From Paraburkholderia sp. PREW-6R (lineage in GTDB: Bacteria > Pseudomonadota > Gammaproteobacteria > Burkholderiales > Burkholderiaceae): a stretch of 64,000 bases of DNA. Location: assembly GCF_039621805.1 (NCBI RefSeq), contig NZ_CP155074.1, positions 186,001 through 250,000 on the forward strand. Reading direction: 5' to 3'. The position numbers and the translations under genes were made by a program. The first letter of the stretch is position 1. Each line of letters begins with the position of its first letter. The notes beneath the pieces are model-generated. The model ran no database searches. It worked only from the letters and a program-made list of their open reading frames with translations, and had not been told where the DNA came from. Positions 25,365-34,514 of the stretch are shown one piece after another.

Positions 25365-27083
25365 ATGAGCATCAACTACCAGACGCTGTCGTTCGATTAT
25401 CAGCCGTGCCGGGAACAACGTGAGCAAGGTGCGCAACCCGGCGCGGAGCCGCCGGCGCATCCGGTGATCGTAGTCGGCGCGGGGCCGGTCGGTCTGGCAA
25501 CGGCGATCGACATCGCACAGCAGGGCGTGCCCGTCGTGCTGGTGGACGACGACTGTTCGTTGTCCACAGGATCGCGCGCAATCTGCTTTTCGAAGCGGTC
25601 GCTCGATATTTTCGACCGGCTCGGATGCGGTCAGCGCATGGTGGACAAGGGCATTAGCTGGAACGTCGGCAAAGTGTTCCTGCAAGACGAACTCGTGTAC
25701 ACGTTCAATCTGCAACCGGAAGCCGGGCACAATCGGCCTGCGTTCATCAACCTGCAGCAATACTACGTCGAAGGCTTTCTGCTCGAACGCGCGCAGGCAA
25801 TGTCGAATCTGGAGATACGCTGGAAGAGCAAGGTCGTGGGCATCGAACAGCGCGGCGCGCCCGGTTCGCCAGACGCCACGGTGACGCTGACGGTCGACAC
25901 GCCGGACGGCCCGTATCCGCTGCGTGGCCGTTATGTGGTGGCCGCGGACGGATCGCGCAGCCCGATTCGCAATCTGATGGGTCTCGACAGCAAGGGCGTG
26001 ACCTTCAAGGACCGCTTCCTGATTGCCGACGTGAAAATGGAAGCGGACTTCCCCACCGAGCGCTGGTTCTGGTTCGATCCACCGTTTCATCCGAATCAGT
26101 CGGTGCTGCTGCATCGTCAGCCGGACAACGTATGGCGGATCGATTTCCAGTTGGGATGGGACGCCGACCCAGTGCTCGAAAGAACGCCCGAGCGTGTCAT
26201 TCCGCGCGTTCGGGCGCTGCTCGGCGAGGACGCGAAGTTCGAGCTGGAATGGGTCAGTGTCTACACCTTTTCGTGCTTGCGGATGGAGCGCTTCCGGCAT
26301 GGCAACGTGCTGTTCGCGGGCGACTCCGCGCATGGCGTGTCGCCGTTCGGCGCGCGTGGCGCAAACAGCGGTGTGCAGGACGCGGAGAACCTCGCCTGGA
26401 AACTGGCGATGGTGCTCGCAGGTCAGGCACCGGACGCGTTGCTCGACACGTATGCAAGCGAACGCGAATTTGCCGCCGACGAAAACATCCGCCATTCCAC
26501 GCGCTCGACAGACTTCATCACCCCGAAAAGTCCTGTGAGCCGCGTGTTTCGCGACGCCGTGCTGAAACTGTCGCGCGAGCATCCGTTCGCGCGGCAATTG
26601 ACGAACAGCGGGCGCCTGTCGGTGCCGGCTGTATTGCGCGACTCTCCGTTGAACACCGCGGACGCCGATCCGTTCAACGGGCCAATGGTGCCGGGCACCG
26701 CGTGTGTCGATGCGCCGGTTCAGGTCGGTGCGCAAGCGGGCTGGCTGTTGCAGCAACTGGGGCAGCAGTTTACTGGTGTGCTGTTTTGCGGCGAGCAGCC
26801 GCTCGATTCGTCGGCGCGGGCCGCGCTCGACAGTCTGCTGAGCGGCCCGATTCCGCTGAAGCTGGTAGTGGTAATGCGTGGCGACATGCGAGAGATCACG
26901 CTGACAGGCGTACGGACGGTATTCGACCAGCAAGGTCTCGCGCATGCGCGCTACGACGCTCAACCTGGGACGTTCTACCTGATCCGCCCGGACCAGCATG
27001 TTTGCGCACGCTGGCGCAGGCTCGACGCTGCAGCAGTCGGCCATGCGTTGAAGCGCGCGTTGTGCGTGGAAGGCACGGCATAA
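25365..27083 (+). CDS. FAD-dependent aromatic monooxygenase (MhpA/UbiH-like)
   Basis: 572 residues. The dinucleotide-binding motif is VVGAGPVGLATAIDIA (about 33-48), the DG motif is YVVAADGSRSPIR, and the FAD ribityl-binding motif is GDSAHGVSPFGARGANSG. A C-terminal thioredoxin-like extension (about 440-570) is usual for phenol and 3-(3-hydroxyphenyl)propionate hydroxylases. It hydroxylates an aromatic ring with NAD(P)H and oxygen. It sits between the altered MBL-fold gene (50-base gap) and a DUF2783 gene, and is likely under the tandem IclR genes. The aromatic substrate is not known. Confidence 0.9.
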   Translation: MSINYQTLSFDYQPCREQREQGAQPGAEPPAHPVIVVGAGPVGLATAIDIAQQGVPVVLVDDDCSLSTGSRAICFSKRSLDIFDRLGCGQRMVDKGISWNVGKVFLQDELVYTFNLQPEAGHNRPAFINLQQYYVEGFLLERAQAMSNLEIRWKSKVVGIEQRGAPGSPDATVTLTVDTPDGPYPLRGRYVVAADGSRSPIRNLMGLDSKGVTFKDRFLIADVKMEADFPTERWFWFDPPFHPNQSVLLHRQPDNVWRIDFQLGWDADPVLERTPERVIPRVRALLGEDAKFELEWVSVYTFSCLRMERFRHGNVLFAGDSAHGVSPFGARGANSGVQDAENLAWKLAMVLAGQAPDALLDTYASEREFAADENIRHSTRSTDFITPKSPVSRVFRDAVLKLSREHPFARQLTNSGRLSVPAVLRDSPLNTADADPFNGPMVPGTACVDAPVQVGAQAGWLLQQLGQQFTGVLFCGEQPLDSSARAALDSLLSGPIPLKLVVVMRGDMREITLTGVRTVFDQQGLAHARYDAQPGTFYLIRPDQHVCARWRRLDAAAVGHALKRALCVEGTA

Positions 27084-27147
27084 GGGTGGCGTCCGGTTCA
27101 ATCAGCAAAACGCCAGTTGTTCATAAAAGAAATCGTTGGAGACAGAC

Positions 27148-27387
27148 ATGCAATTGAATACGCAACCCAACCTCGCTCGCCCCGACGATTTCTACGAGGC
27201 GCTCATCGACATGCATCGTGATCTGGATGATGCGCAGAGCCAGTCTGCGAACGCGCAGTTGATCCTGCTGCTCGCCAACCACATTGGCGATCACGCCACG
27301 CTGCTCGAAGCCATGCAGCATGCGCGCGATGGCGTGATCGACACCGCTTCGCGGCACGCCGTAGCGCATCACTCGTTGGCGGCGTGA
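27148..27387 (+). CDS. DUF2783 family small protein
   Basis: 79 residues from MQLNTQPNLARPDDFY, preceded by TTGGAGACAG. The conserved core PDDFYEALIDMHRDLDD and QLILLLANHIGD matches the DUF2783 family as I remember it; these genes tend to sit next to FAD monooxygenases, as here (64-base gap). It is all-helical and has no catalytic motif. A subunit or chaperone role for the hydroxylase is plausible but not shown. Confidence 0.75.
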   Translation: MQLNTQPNLARPDDFYEALIDMHRDLDDAQSQSANAQLILLLANHIGDHATLLEAMQHARDGVIDTASRHAVAHHSLAA

Positions 27388-27709
27388 GGCTGGCTCGCTT
27401 CATTTCTTGCGCTGACCTCTGGCGCAAAAGCACGGCAGCTCAGGCCGCGCCACTTATCTTTACAGACTTAAGCCACCCAGTTCGACGAGACCGAACCCCT
27501 GATGGTCTCGCTCGCAGGTGCGCTTCGTAGTATCGGACTCCTCTTATCAAAAGCCTCGTGCCGCTCGGCCATACTCCACGGCGAATCGAACGAGGAACGA
27601 TGAGATCGCATGCTGTGTGACGATCGGGCAAGCCAGATTGATTGGGGAGCTGAGTCCTCGTGCACTGCCGGTGGGAACTTTCCCGCGCCCGGCTGAGAAG
27701 AGACACGAG
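27388..27709. other. Intergenic stretch with one hairpin
   Basis: 322 bases without a supportable gene. TTGCGC (27407-27412) and GCGCAA (27422-27427) form a six-base stem with a nine-base loop, 20 bases after the DUF2783 stop, followed by A's rather than T's; it may mark the operon end. Nothing else is recognised. Confidence 0.4.
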
Positions 27710-28231
27710 ATGAAAATTTTTTTGATTAGTGACCTGGTCGTGCAGGAACTGGCGTCGATGCGGGTCGATGGAAAATGGCTGTCGCGCGAGCAGTTCGTGG
27801 AATCGGCGCTGTTCTGGATCTCCCGCTACGCGCCTCGCCTCACACTGCCCGAAGCGTTTTTCAACGAGATCGAACGCGATGCACTGCAAATCGCCGCGCA
27901 ACTTGCGGAAGAACAGCAGGCACGCGGTGAAGACTCGTCGCTGGAGCAGTTATTCGGCGACTACCCGGCCGTCAACTACGCACATCCGCTGAACGCCAGG
28001 GCGCTGGCCGCGACGCTTGCAGCATGCCGGGACAAACTGGCCCGCAACAACGGCGCAATATCGCTTGCCGACGCAGTGTGGGCAAGGCAGTTCGCTGTGT
28101 GTACGAAAAGCACGCCTCGCCCGCCGTGCTGTCATTCCGCGTCGTGCGCAAGGAACTGCGATATCGCGCAGCGCGTGAATGAAGCTGACACGTCGCGCAC
28201 CCCGCACACATTGGACGAGCCGACCACTTGA
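27710..28231 (+). CDS. Hypothetical protein
   Basis: 173 residues from MKIFLISDLVVQELASM, with AAGAGA upstream. Not recognised. The first 120 residues look like a real folded helical protein (WLSREQFVESALFWISRYAP; FFNEIERDALQIAAQLAEE), with an acidic helix that could coil. The last 45 residues are Cys/Ser/Pro-rich and less convincing, so a frameshift or a non-native tail is possible. No membrane segment or signal peptide. It stands alone between the monooxygenase operon and the phosphopantetheinyl transferase gene. Confidence 0.5.
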   Translation: MKIFLISDLVVQELASMRVDGKWLSREQFVESALFWISRYAPRLTLPEAFFNEIERDALQIAAQLAEEQQARGEDSSLEQLFGDYPAVNYAHPLNARALAATLAACRDKLARNNGAISLADAVWARQFAVCTKSTPRPPCCHSASCARNCDIAQRVNEADTSRTPHTLDEPTT

Positions 28232-28325
28232 CGCGTCGTTGAAGACAGTCTGGCGGTGCAGAGCGGATCGCGTACAGTCGCCACTCAATGTCCGTGATCG
28301 CACCCATCCGTTCGATTTTTCGCCG

Positions 28326-29033
28326 ATGAATCCGCTACGTCCTGTCCCGCTGCCGCACGACGCTCCGTCCGACATTGGGCTATGGCGGGTGGACGTCGAT
28401 TTCGGGGTGTCGCTCGACGCCGTGTCGTTCCATTCGATCAGCGACGACGAACGCAGTCGCGCTCGCCGCTTTCGCCGGCCCGAGGACGCGCTGCGCTTCG
28501 CCACCGTGCGCGCCGCATTGCGCGAAACGCTCGCCGCGCATCTGAATGTGACCGCCGCGGGTATCCGGTTCGCACTCGATTCAAACCGCCGCCCGCATCT
28601 CGCCGGTCCTGCCCGTGTCGATTTCAATGTGTCGCACGCTGGCACACATGGCTTGATTGCGATCTCGGCGGCGCGGCGCGTAGGGGTCGATATCGAGCAG
28701 TGCCGCGAGCCATTCGACTGGCGGTCCATCGCGGCGCTTACGCTCGATCCTGATGAAGCATCCTGCATCGGGCGCCTCGACCCGACGCGGCGCGTCGCCG
28801 CGTTCTACGACGCATGGGTGGCAAAGGAAGCGCTGGTCAAGACGACGGGTGTCGGCATCCCGCGCGGTTTGCATCACTTGACAGTATTGCCACGCGAAAG
28901 CGAAAGCGTCACCTTGCGCAAACACGTTCCCGACGATATGCGCGATGTCGCCGCGCAATGGATCATGGCGCCGGCGGGGTATGCCGCGTGTGTCGCATGG
29001 TCGACCGAAGCGTTCGAACGCGACCCGCATTAG
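28326..29033 (+). CDS. Sfp-type 4'-phosphopantetheinyl transferase
   Basis: 235 residues. Transfers phosphopantetheine from CoA to a carrier-protein serine. Diagnostic motifs are FNVSHAG (about 101-107), GVDIE with magnesium-binding Asp122 and Glu124, and WVAKEAL with Trp164, Lys167 and Glu168. The length fits the Sfp/HetI type rather than AcpS. No polyketide, peptide synthetase or carrier-protein gene is in the window, so its partners are encoded elsewhere. Confidence 0.92.
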   Translation: MNPLRPVPLPHDAPSDIGLWRVDVDFGVSLDAVSFHSISDDERSRARRFRRPEDALRFATVRAALRETLAAHLNVTAAGIRFALDSNRRPHLAGPARVDFNVSHAGTHGLIAISAARRVGVDIEQCREPFDWRSIAALTLDPDEASCIGRLDPTRRVAAFYDAWVAKEALVKTTGVGIPRGLHHLTVLPRESESVTLRKHVPDDMRDVAAQWIMAPAGYAACVAWSTEAFERDPH

Positions 29034-29211
29034 CGCTTCTTTCCGTTTTTCATGCTTTGCTGCGCGGAGCGAGTCCAATGAATGACGCCCGCTCGCTTAA
29101 AACGCAACTAACCGTCAACCGCGGCTCGCGCCTCCGGATAAGATGGCGCAGAGGGGCGCAAGCAACGTCGCCCCAGCCTGTCTACAGACACTGTGCTCAT
29201 TCCGCTAGCTC

Positions 29212-30459
29212 ATGCCAACCCGACCACTCGATGCCGCCACGCCTGCGTCTCCCCCCGCGACAGCCGCACTCGCCGCCCAACGCCTGCCGACCCTGACGCT
29301 GGCGATTGCGCTATCGCTCGGCAGCGCCATCGCGCTTGGCCTTGCCCGCTTCGCCTATGCGCTGCTGTTGCCCGCGATGAAACTCGACCTGGGCTGGAGC
29401 TTTGCGCAAGCCGGCGCGATGAACACTGCGAATGCACTCGGTTACCTGCTCGGTGCGTTGGCTTTCCCGCGACTCGCACGCCGTTTCCCGGCGGGTGTGC
29501 TGTTCAGCGTGGGCTGCGCGGCAACGGCGGCTCTGATGGCCGGCAGCGGCCTGCTGGCCGACACGAACTCGCTCCTGGTACTGCGCGTGGTCACCGGCGT
29601 CAGCAGCGCCGCGATTTTCATTAGCGGCGGCGTGCTGGCCGCGCGGCTCGCATCGGCGCGGCCGGGCGATGCGGGGCTCGTGCTCGGGCTGTACTACGGC
29701 GGCACGGGATGGGGCATCGTGGCGTCGTCGGTACTGGTGCCGGTGACGCTGGTGAACGGCGCACACGGCTGGCAATTCGCGTGGTTTGCGCTCGCGGCAG
29801 CGTGCGCCGCGTTCGCGGCCGTCGCGATCGGCGCGGCGCGAAAAATCGAACGCGTGCAGGCGACCGCCTCGCCGGCTGCCCATGCGCAAGACCCGGTCGA
29901 CGCGCCGCGCTGGCCGCGCTTTGTCGTTGCGCTGATCGGCTATGGCTTGTTCGGTGTCGGCTATATCGGCTACATGACGTTTATCGTTGCGTTGCTGCGC
30001 AACGCCGGTATGAGCGCGGCGGTAGTGACAGGCTTTTATCTGCTGCTCGGCGTGGCCACAGTCGTGTCGGCGCGCTTGTGGTCGACGCTGCTCGATCGGA
30101 TGCGCGGCGGCCAGGCGCTCGCGGTGCTCAACGGTTTGCTGGCCGTCGCAACGCTGCTGCCCGCGCTGTTGACTCAGCCGTGGGTGGCGTTCGTGTCCGG
30201 CGTGCTGTTCGGTGCAACCTTCCTGTCCGCTGTCGCGTCGACTACGGCCTTCGTGCGTCACAACCTGCCGGCGAGCCATTGGGCGAAGGGGATCAGCGTC
30301 TTCACGATCGTTTTCGCATTCGGGCAGATCGTCGGGCCGATGGTGATCGGCTGGGTGTCGGACGGCGCAGGACTCGCGCGCGGTCTTGTCTACTCCGCGT
30401 TACTCCTTGCTGCCGGCGCGGTGTTCGCCGCGTGTCAGAAGCCTTTGGCCAAGGCCTGA
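29212..30459 (+). CDS. MFS transporter, YbfB/YjiJ type
   Basis: 415 residues and 12 predicted helices. The start GLARFAYALLLPAMKLDLGW and NTANALGYLLGA is the signature of the YbfB/YjiJ (MFS_4) family. GLYYGGTGWGI and the C-terminal SHWAKGISVFTIVFAFGQ are also family-typical. Substrates of this family are largely unknown. It is convergent with an Lrp/AsnC regulator gene (40-base gap), which may or may not control it. Confidence 0.87.
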   Translation: MPTRPLDAATPASPPATAALAAQRLPTLTLAIALSLGSAIALGLARFAYALLLPAMKLDLGWSFAQAGAMNTANALGYLLGALAFPRLARRFPAGVLFSVGCAATAALMAGSGLLADTNSLLVLRVVTGVSSAAIFISGGVLAARLASARPGDAGLVLGLYYGGTGWGIVASSVLVPVTLVNGAHGWQFAWFALAAACAAFAAVAIGAARKIERVQATASPAAHAQDPVDAPRWPRFVVALIGYGLFGVGYIGYMTFIVALLRNAGMSAAVVTGFYLLLGVATVVSARLWSTLLDRMRGGQALAVLNGLLAVATLLPALLTQPWVAFVSGVLFGATFLSAVASTTAFVRHNLPASHWAKGISVFTIVFAFGQIVGPMVIGWVSDGAGLARGLVYSALLLAAGAVFAACQKPLAKA

Positions 30460-30499
30460 TAGGGCGTTTTCACCGACGCCGCAGCGTGCTCACAGCCGA

Positions 30500-30973
30500 T
30501 CAAACCTGCACCGACGGAATGCTCTTCATGCATCGCAACGCAAACATCGACCGGCTGTGCCGGATGCCGGCGATGCGATACAGCTTCTCGCGCAGGAAGC
30601 GCTCATAGCCGGCCGTGCCTTGAACCGCGACCTTGATCAGATAATCGTATTCGCCTGAAATCAGGTAGGCGTCGATGACTTCGGGAAGCGCGGCGAGTTC
30701 CTCGCCGAACCGGACCAGTGTCTCGTCCTCGTGTCTATCCAGCGTCACCTCGATCAGCACCGTGTCCGACAGGCCCAGCCTGACCTGATCGACCAGCGCG
30801 ACGTAGCCGCGTATCAGGCCGGATTCTTCCAGTTGCCGCGTGCGGTTCCAGCACGCCGTCGTGGACATGCCCACGAGATTGGCCAGGTCCGCATTCTTGA
30901 TGCGGGCATTTTTTTGCAGCGCCCGAATGATTGCGACGTCGTGTTTGTCCAGCTGGGATTCTGTCAGATTCAT
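30500..30973 (-). CDS. Lrp/AsnC-family transcriptional regulator
   Basis: 157 residues. N-terminal HTH about 6-65 (LDKHDVAIIRALQKNARIKN; LVGMSTTACWNRTRQLEESG), then the RAM ligand-binding domain (VLIEVTLDRHEDETLVRF; YLISGEYDYLIKVAVQG). It fits amino-acid-responsive regulators. It has no adjacent amino-acid enzyme, so the target is unknown; the convergent MFS gene and the flavin reductase gene downstream of its promoter are the neighbours. Confidence 0.92.
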   Translation of the reverse strand: MNLTESQLDKHDVAIIRALQKNARIKNADLANLVGMSTTACWNRTRQLEESGLIRGYVALVDQVRLGLSDTVLIEVTLDRHEDETLVRFGEELAALPEVIDAYLISGEYDYLIKVAVQGTAGYERFLREKLYRIAGIRHSRSMFALRCMKSIPSVQV

Positions 30974-31213
30974 GGCGCAGGGAAGGTTATGACGCCGTTC
31001 GCTGTCGGTTCGGAACGGTATCCCGCATTCTCTATTCTTTTTTGGATCTCCGCGAGAGCGGATTAACGCTGCTTCGGATCATCCTGCTAGCGGGCGAGCG
31101 AGGCGCGCACGAGCGCATGGTTTGGCGTCGCGTGACGTCTCATGCGTGCCCGATCGTTGCGCTGGCATCGAATGTCTGGGCAAGGCCGCGACAGGCTGCT
31201 TGCCACTCGCACG

Positions 31214-31831
31214 TTAAGCGCGAAACGTCTTGCCCAATTCCCGCTCGGCGAGCCGGAAGTAGTGCCGAAAGTTATAGACGAGCGGTGACCACTTCTCGGC
31301 ATCGATATGATTGCCGTTCGTGACGAACGCTTCACTCGCGTGCACGCGCAGGATTTCGACTTCGGCCGCCACGCCGCCGCCTAGTTGCTGAAGTTTGTCG
31401 CCGCCTATCCTGTGAATATGGCGCACGCGTGCTTCCAGATGAACCGGACATTCTGCCGCGCGAAGCGGCTTCACCTGCTCGCTCTCGAGTTGAGTGAAGC
31501 CCGCCGCTTCGAACTTGCATTTCTCGAAGTGGAACTGCTTCGCCTTGATGTCCGGCACCGGATTCTTGCCGGTCAATGGCGCGAGCTTTTCGACCTGTTC
31601 CCACATGTCCGGCGACGGCACATTGACCACGCACTCCGCGTGACGCTCGAGGTTTTCAGCGGTCTTCGTCTCGTCGAGCAAACCCAGCATTAGCGTCCAG
31701 CCAAGCGCCCAGAACGACGACATGGGCGCGAGGTTGGTCGTGCCATCTTCGTTGAGCGAACTGACGAGCGCGACGGGCGTGCCGAAGTAAAGAATCTTTG
31801 GCTCGATGGTGTGGAACGTATGGTTAGCCAT
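31214..31831 (-). CDS. Flavin reductase-like FMN-binding protein
   Basis: 205 residues of the flavin-reductase-like split-barrel family. The start ILYFGTPVALVSSLNEDGT and the FMN-binding segment NLAPMSSFWALGW are typical. Related proteins reduce flavins for two-component monooxygenases or act alone as flavin:NAD(P)H oxidoreductases. No partner oxygenase is next to it. It is on the same strand as the Lrp/AsnC gene, with 240 bases between. Confidence 0.85.
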   Translation of the reverse strand: MANHTFHTIEPKILYFGTPVALVSSLNEDGTTNLAPMSSFWALGWTLMLGLLDETKTAENLERHAECVVNVPSPDMWEQVEKLAPLTGKNPVPDIKAKQFHFEKCKFEAAGFTQLESEQVKPLRAAECPVHLEARVRHIHRIGGDKLQQLGGGVAAEVEILRVHASEAFVTNGNHIDAEKWSPLVYNFRHYFRLAERELGKTFRA

Positions 31832-32425
31832 GCGATGTCCTTGCTGAGTTTCGTCGATGACGGGGCAACAAGCCGGCCTTGCGCCCGCTCACATTCGGCG
31901 AACGTTTGCAGCGGTCGGCATGTCGGTCCGAGTCATTCTGGAACTGCGCGTGCGGGATCGTTTCAGGTTGCGCTGAATGATGGGTGGGGGCGTAGTGTGG
32001 CGGCGGTGGGCAGCGCCTGGAGCCGCCAATTCGCACGGAGCGTGTGAAGTCGGCGATTCGGTCGTTGCGGACGTAGTCGGAACGACGTTTTTCAAATCGG
32101 TTTATAAATAAGACAAAATTTCGCAGTTCCCTGTCTTGGCGTATGTATCAGGAAGCCTGTCCAGCGTGCGCGGCGGTATATTTTTAACGTGCATTCAAGC
32201 CCGGGCCAACCGTTCGGATCGCGGGTTCAAGACCTTCGATCTTATGCGGCCACAAGCCGCGGTCGGGTATCTCGTCACTTTTAAATCAAGGTGGCACGCG
32301 AGCGGGTTCCAGCGCTACCCATGCTGGAAAACGCAAGCGCCGGGCGTGAACGCATGTTCCCGCAACGCTCATAGCGAGGACTGTAATGATGGCGGCAGTG
32401 CGTCGAGAAACAACGCAAGCATCTT
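31832..32425. other. Long intergenic region without a supportable gene
   Basis: 594 bases, locally AT-richer than the flanks around 32090-32300. A six-base stem GTCGTT/AACGAC (32061-32086) followed by GTTTTTC could terminate plus-strand transcription, but no plus-strand gene precedes it. GCGGC-CACAA-GCCGC near 32248 is a short hairpin. Open frames here show no protein-like sequence. Confidence 0.4.
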
Positions 32426-32809
32426 TCACGACGACATCGGATTGACTTTCGCGTGCTCTCGCACTGCGCTGAGAATCTGCACATTACGATAGACGTCACG
32501 ACAAAACTGCATGCCAATGTTGCCGGCGCCGTCGCTTGCGGTCGCGACGCCGATGGTGTGCTCGCGGCGCGGCGGTTCCGGCGGACAGACCTGAGCAGCG
32601 TCTACGGCTAGCGGGTCATCGGCGGAAGCCTCCATGATGCCGATGCCTTTGATCGACACCGCCAGATAGGGATCGGGGCCCTGCATGCCGTGGCTCGCTG
32701 CCACGTTGAAATTCACGTTGAGTTTCCAGAAACCTTCGCGAATATTTTCGTGAATGATGACTGCCCTCACGATATCCTGGTGAGACAGTGTGTGCTCGCT
32801 GTTTGCCAT
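32426..32809 (-). CDS. Hypothetical protein
   Basis: 127 residues from MANSEHTLSHQDIV, with AGGAGGG eight bases upstream, a strong reason to believe the start. Not recognised. Soluble, no signal peptide; a central beta-rich part (GFWKLNVNFNVAASHG; PYLAVSIKGIGIMEA) and a tail with two cysteines (QVCPPEPP, QFCRDVYR). The pattern recalls small oligomeric beta-barrel proteins but no family can be named. It stands alone between two gene-poor stretches. Confidence 0.6.
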   Translation of the reverse strand: MANSEHTLSHQDIVRAVIIHENIREGFWKLNVNFNVAASHGMQGPDPYLAVSIKGIGIMEASADDPLAVDAAQVCPPEPPRREHTIGVATASDGAGNIGMQFCRDVYRNVQILSAVREHAKVNPMSS

Positions 32810-33073
32810 CGGTCCCTCCTGGCGTTGCGCACCGTGGTGCACACGCATGCAGATACGGCATCTACACAGGATATGGCATTTCGGCAGCAGGGGCGGCGAT
32901 TTTTAACTGATCTTTTGCGCACCGCACATGTGGCGTCGTGGCTGAAGGTTGAAGCGGGATGTAGGCGAACTTTAGAAGAGTCAAACCGCCCGCGAATTGG
33001 GTGGACTGAAACGCGGCGGCCGTATGAGGCGGCGCCGCGCTGCGTGGAAATAATCAGGTGAACTGCCGATGCT

Positions 33074-33148
33074 TCAATGAAAGATCAGATACAGAATGAC
33101 CAGAACAATCAGCGGAACGCCAAGCAACCAGCCGAGAAGATAAGGCAT
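33074..33148 (-). CDS. Very small hydrophobic membrane protein (24 residues)
   Basis: MPYLLGWLLGVPLIVLVILY then four residues ending in H. GGAG lies seven bases before the ATG. The peptide is one transmembrane helix with a GWLLG motif. Too short for family assignment by eye; comparable one-helix peptides occur in proteobacteria as stress-related membrane proteins. It lies alone upstream of, and on the same strand as, nothing obvious. Confidence 0.5.
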   Translation of the reverse strand: MPYLLGWLLGVPLIVLVILYLIFH

Positions 33149-33263
33149 GATGTGATCTCCTTTCATATCGAAGTTTAAGTACGAAAATGAATGAGCATCC
33201 ACCGTGCCTGCTCTTGTCATCACGACGCGTGTGAATGTGCAGAAGAAACGCAAAGTCCCGTCA

Positions 33264-34319
33264 TCATGGGAGATTCTCGCGCAGCACGATATTGAATTGG
33301 ACCGGTTTGACGTCGTTGAGCGCGTCACGCTTGTCGCGCACGTTGCGAAAAATGCGCAGGCAGTTGCCCACCATTGCCTGGGGTGTTTGCGTAATCAGTG
33401 CGTCCATTGTTCCGTCTATCAAAAGCGCTCGGGTGTCCGGCGTCAACCCGTGGCCGACGAACAGAATCTTCTGCTCTGAACGGGCTTCGACGATGGCGCG
33501 TGCTACGCCGTCCGATCCGCCGCCGCTGTTGTAAATCCCAGCGAGATCCGGGTGCTGTTCAAGCAGCTTGCGCGTTTGCCGATAGTTGCGCTCACTGTCA
33601 TCGTGTCCTTCGCGCAAGCCGATCACGCGCACTTGTGGAAACGTCGATTCGATCAGATGGAGAAAGCCGATCTCGCGTTCTTCGTGCCCGCGATAGTTCA
33701 GACTACCCGCGAGCATCGCAATCTTGCCGGCCGGGCGCGGTCCCATGAAGCGCCCTAAAAGCAGACCCGCGGTGCGCCCCGCCGAACGATTGTCGATGCC
33801 TACATAAGCAAGCCTGCGCGCATTCGACAGATCCGAAATCAACGTAATCGCCGGCACGCCCTGGTCCGCAAGCGTATTCACTGCATCACGCACCACGGGA
33901 TGTTCGAGCGCCATGAACACCACGCCGTCCGCGCGCTGTCCGTATTGCAGCAGACGGTCGGCCAGTTCGTTCGGGTTGAAACTCTCGACATAGTGGACCC
34001 GGCACTTCATACCCAATGCGGTCCACTGATCATGTGCGAAGTCGATGTAGTCGCCGAGCATGCGCAGGTAGCGATTAGTGCCGGCGGGTAGCAGGAACGC
34101 AATGCGCATGGGCCTGGCCGCGGACATCACGGGCGTTTGCGGCGTGAGCAGATAGCCGAGTTCCGCGGCGGCCTGCAGCACGCGCTGCGCGGTGACGGCA
34201 CGCACGCCTTCTCGCGCATTCAGCACGCGATCTACCGTCGCGGTGGAGACACCGGCCGCGCGTGCGATATCGGGAATGCGCGCTCGTACCGCCGCGGTGA
34301 GGTGGGCAGAGTCGGACAT
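33264..34319 (-). CDS. LacI-family transcriptional regulator of the TRAP/RLP locus
   Basis: 351 residues. HTH at about 13-65 (RIPDIARAAGVSTATVDRVL), then a periplasmic-binding-protein-type ligand domain (RIAFLLPAGTNRYLRMLGDY; GVVFMALEHPVV). This LacI subgroup resembles sensors of sugars and sugar acids. It is divergent from the TRAP transporter and RLP operon, with repeated ATCCATCAAA-type elements in the shared region. A repressor of the operon, released by the imported acid or its oxidised form, is expected. Confidence 0.92.
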   Translation of the reverse strand: MSDSAHLTAAVRARIPDIARAAGVSTATVDRVLNAREGVRAVTAQRVLQAAAELGYLLTPQTPVMSAARPMRIAFLLPAGTNRYLRMLGDYIDFAHDQWTALGMKCRVHYVESFNPNELADRLLQYGQRADGVVFMALEHPVVRDAVNTLADQGVPAITLISDLSNARRLAYVGIDNRSAGRTAGLLLGRFMGPRPAGKIAMLAGSLNYRGHEEREIGFLHLIESTFPQVRVIGLREGHDDSERNYRQTRKLLEQHPDLAGIYNSGGGSDGVARAIVEARSEQKILFVGHGLTPDTRALLIDGTMDALITQTPQAMVGNCLRIFRNVRDKRDALNDVKPVQFNIVLRENLP

Positions 34320-34339
34320 GGTGTCCTTTGCAGAGTGAA

Positions 34340-34476
34340 ATCCATCAAATCACATCAGGTTCGCGGTTTGACAGCACTTGCCGCGCACGCCTAGTCTTGC
34401 AGCTATCAGGCAATGCTTCAACACCGGGAACTGGAAATCACGGCGCTGCTGGCGATACTTGATGGATTTTGATGGA
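34340..34476. promoter_or_regulatory. Repeated TTTGATGGAT elements, candidate LacI-family operators
   Basis: TTTGATGGAT occurs on the minus strand at 34340-34349 and on the plus strand at 34467-34476 (inverted), with a related CTTGATGGAT partly overlapping the latter (34457-34466). The copies lie in the divergent region between the LacI gene and the TRAP binding-protein gene; the right-hand pair is about 40 bases before the operon's first ATG. DNA looping between the copies is possible. Function is inferred. Confidence 0.5.
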
Positions 34477-34514
34477 TCGACAGTCACATCAATTATAAGC
34501 AAGGAGACACTCAG

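Noticed and set aside
25194..27101. A 635-codon open frame on the minus strand opposite the FAD monooxygenase
   Set aside because: It is Arg/His-rich, has no family motif and is exactly antisense to a well-supported gene; long antisense frames are common at this GC content.
32061..32092. Hairpin GTCGTT/AACGAC followed by GTTTTTC
   Set aside because: Looks like a terminator but no plus-strand gene ends before it; the stem is only six bases with a long loop.
32222..32240. GGGTTCAAG-like stretch resembling a tRNA T-arm
   Set aside because: No matching stem and no acceptor or anticodon arms around it.
32136..32492. 118-codon plus-strand frame
   Set aside because: No ribosome site, Cys/Ser/Asn-rich without pattern, and it overlaps the supported minus-strand gene at 32426-32809.
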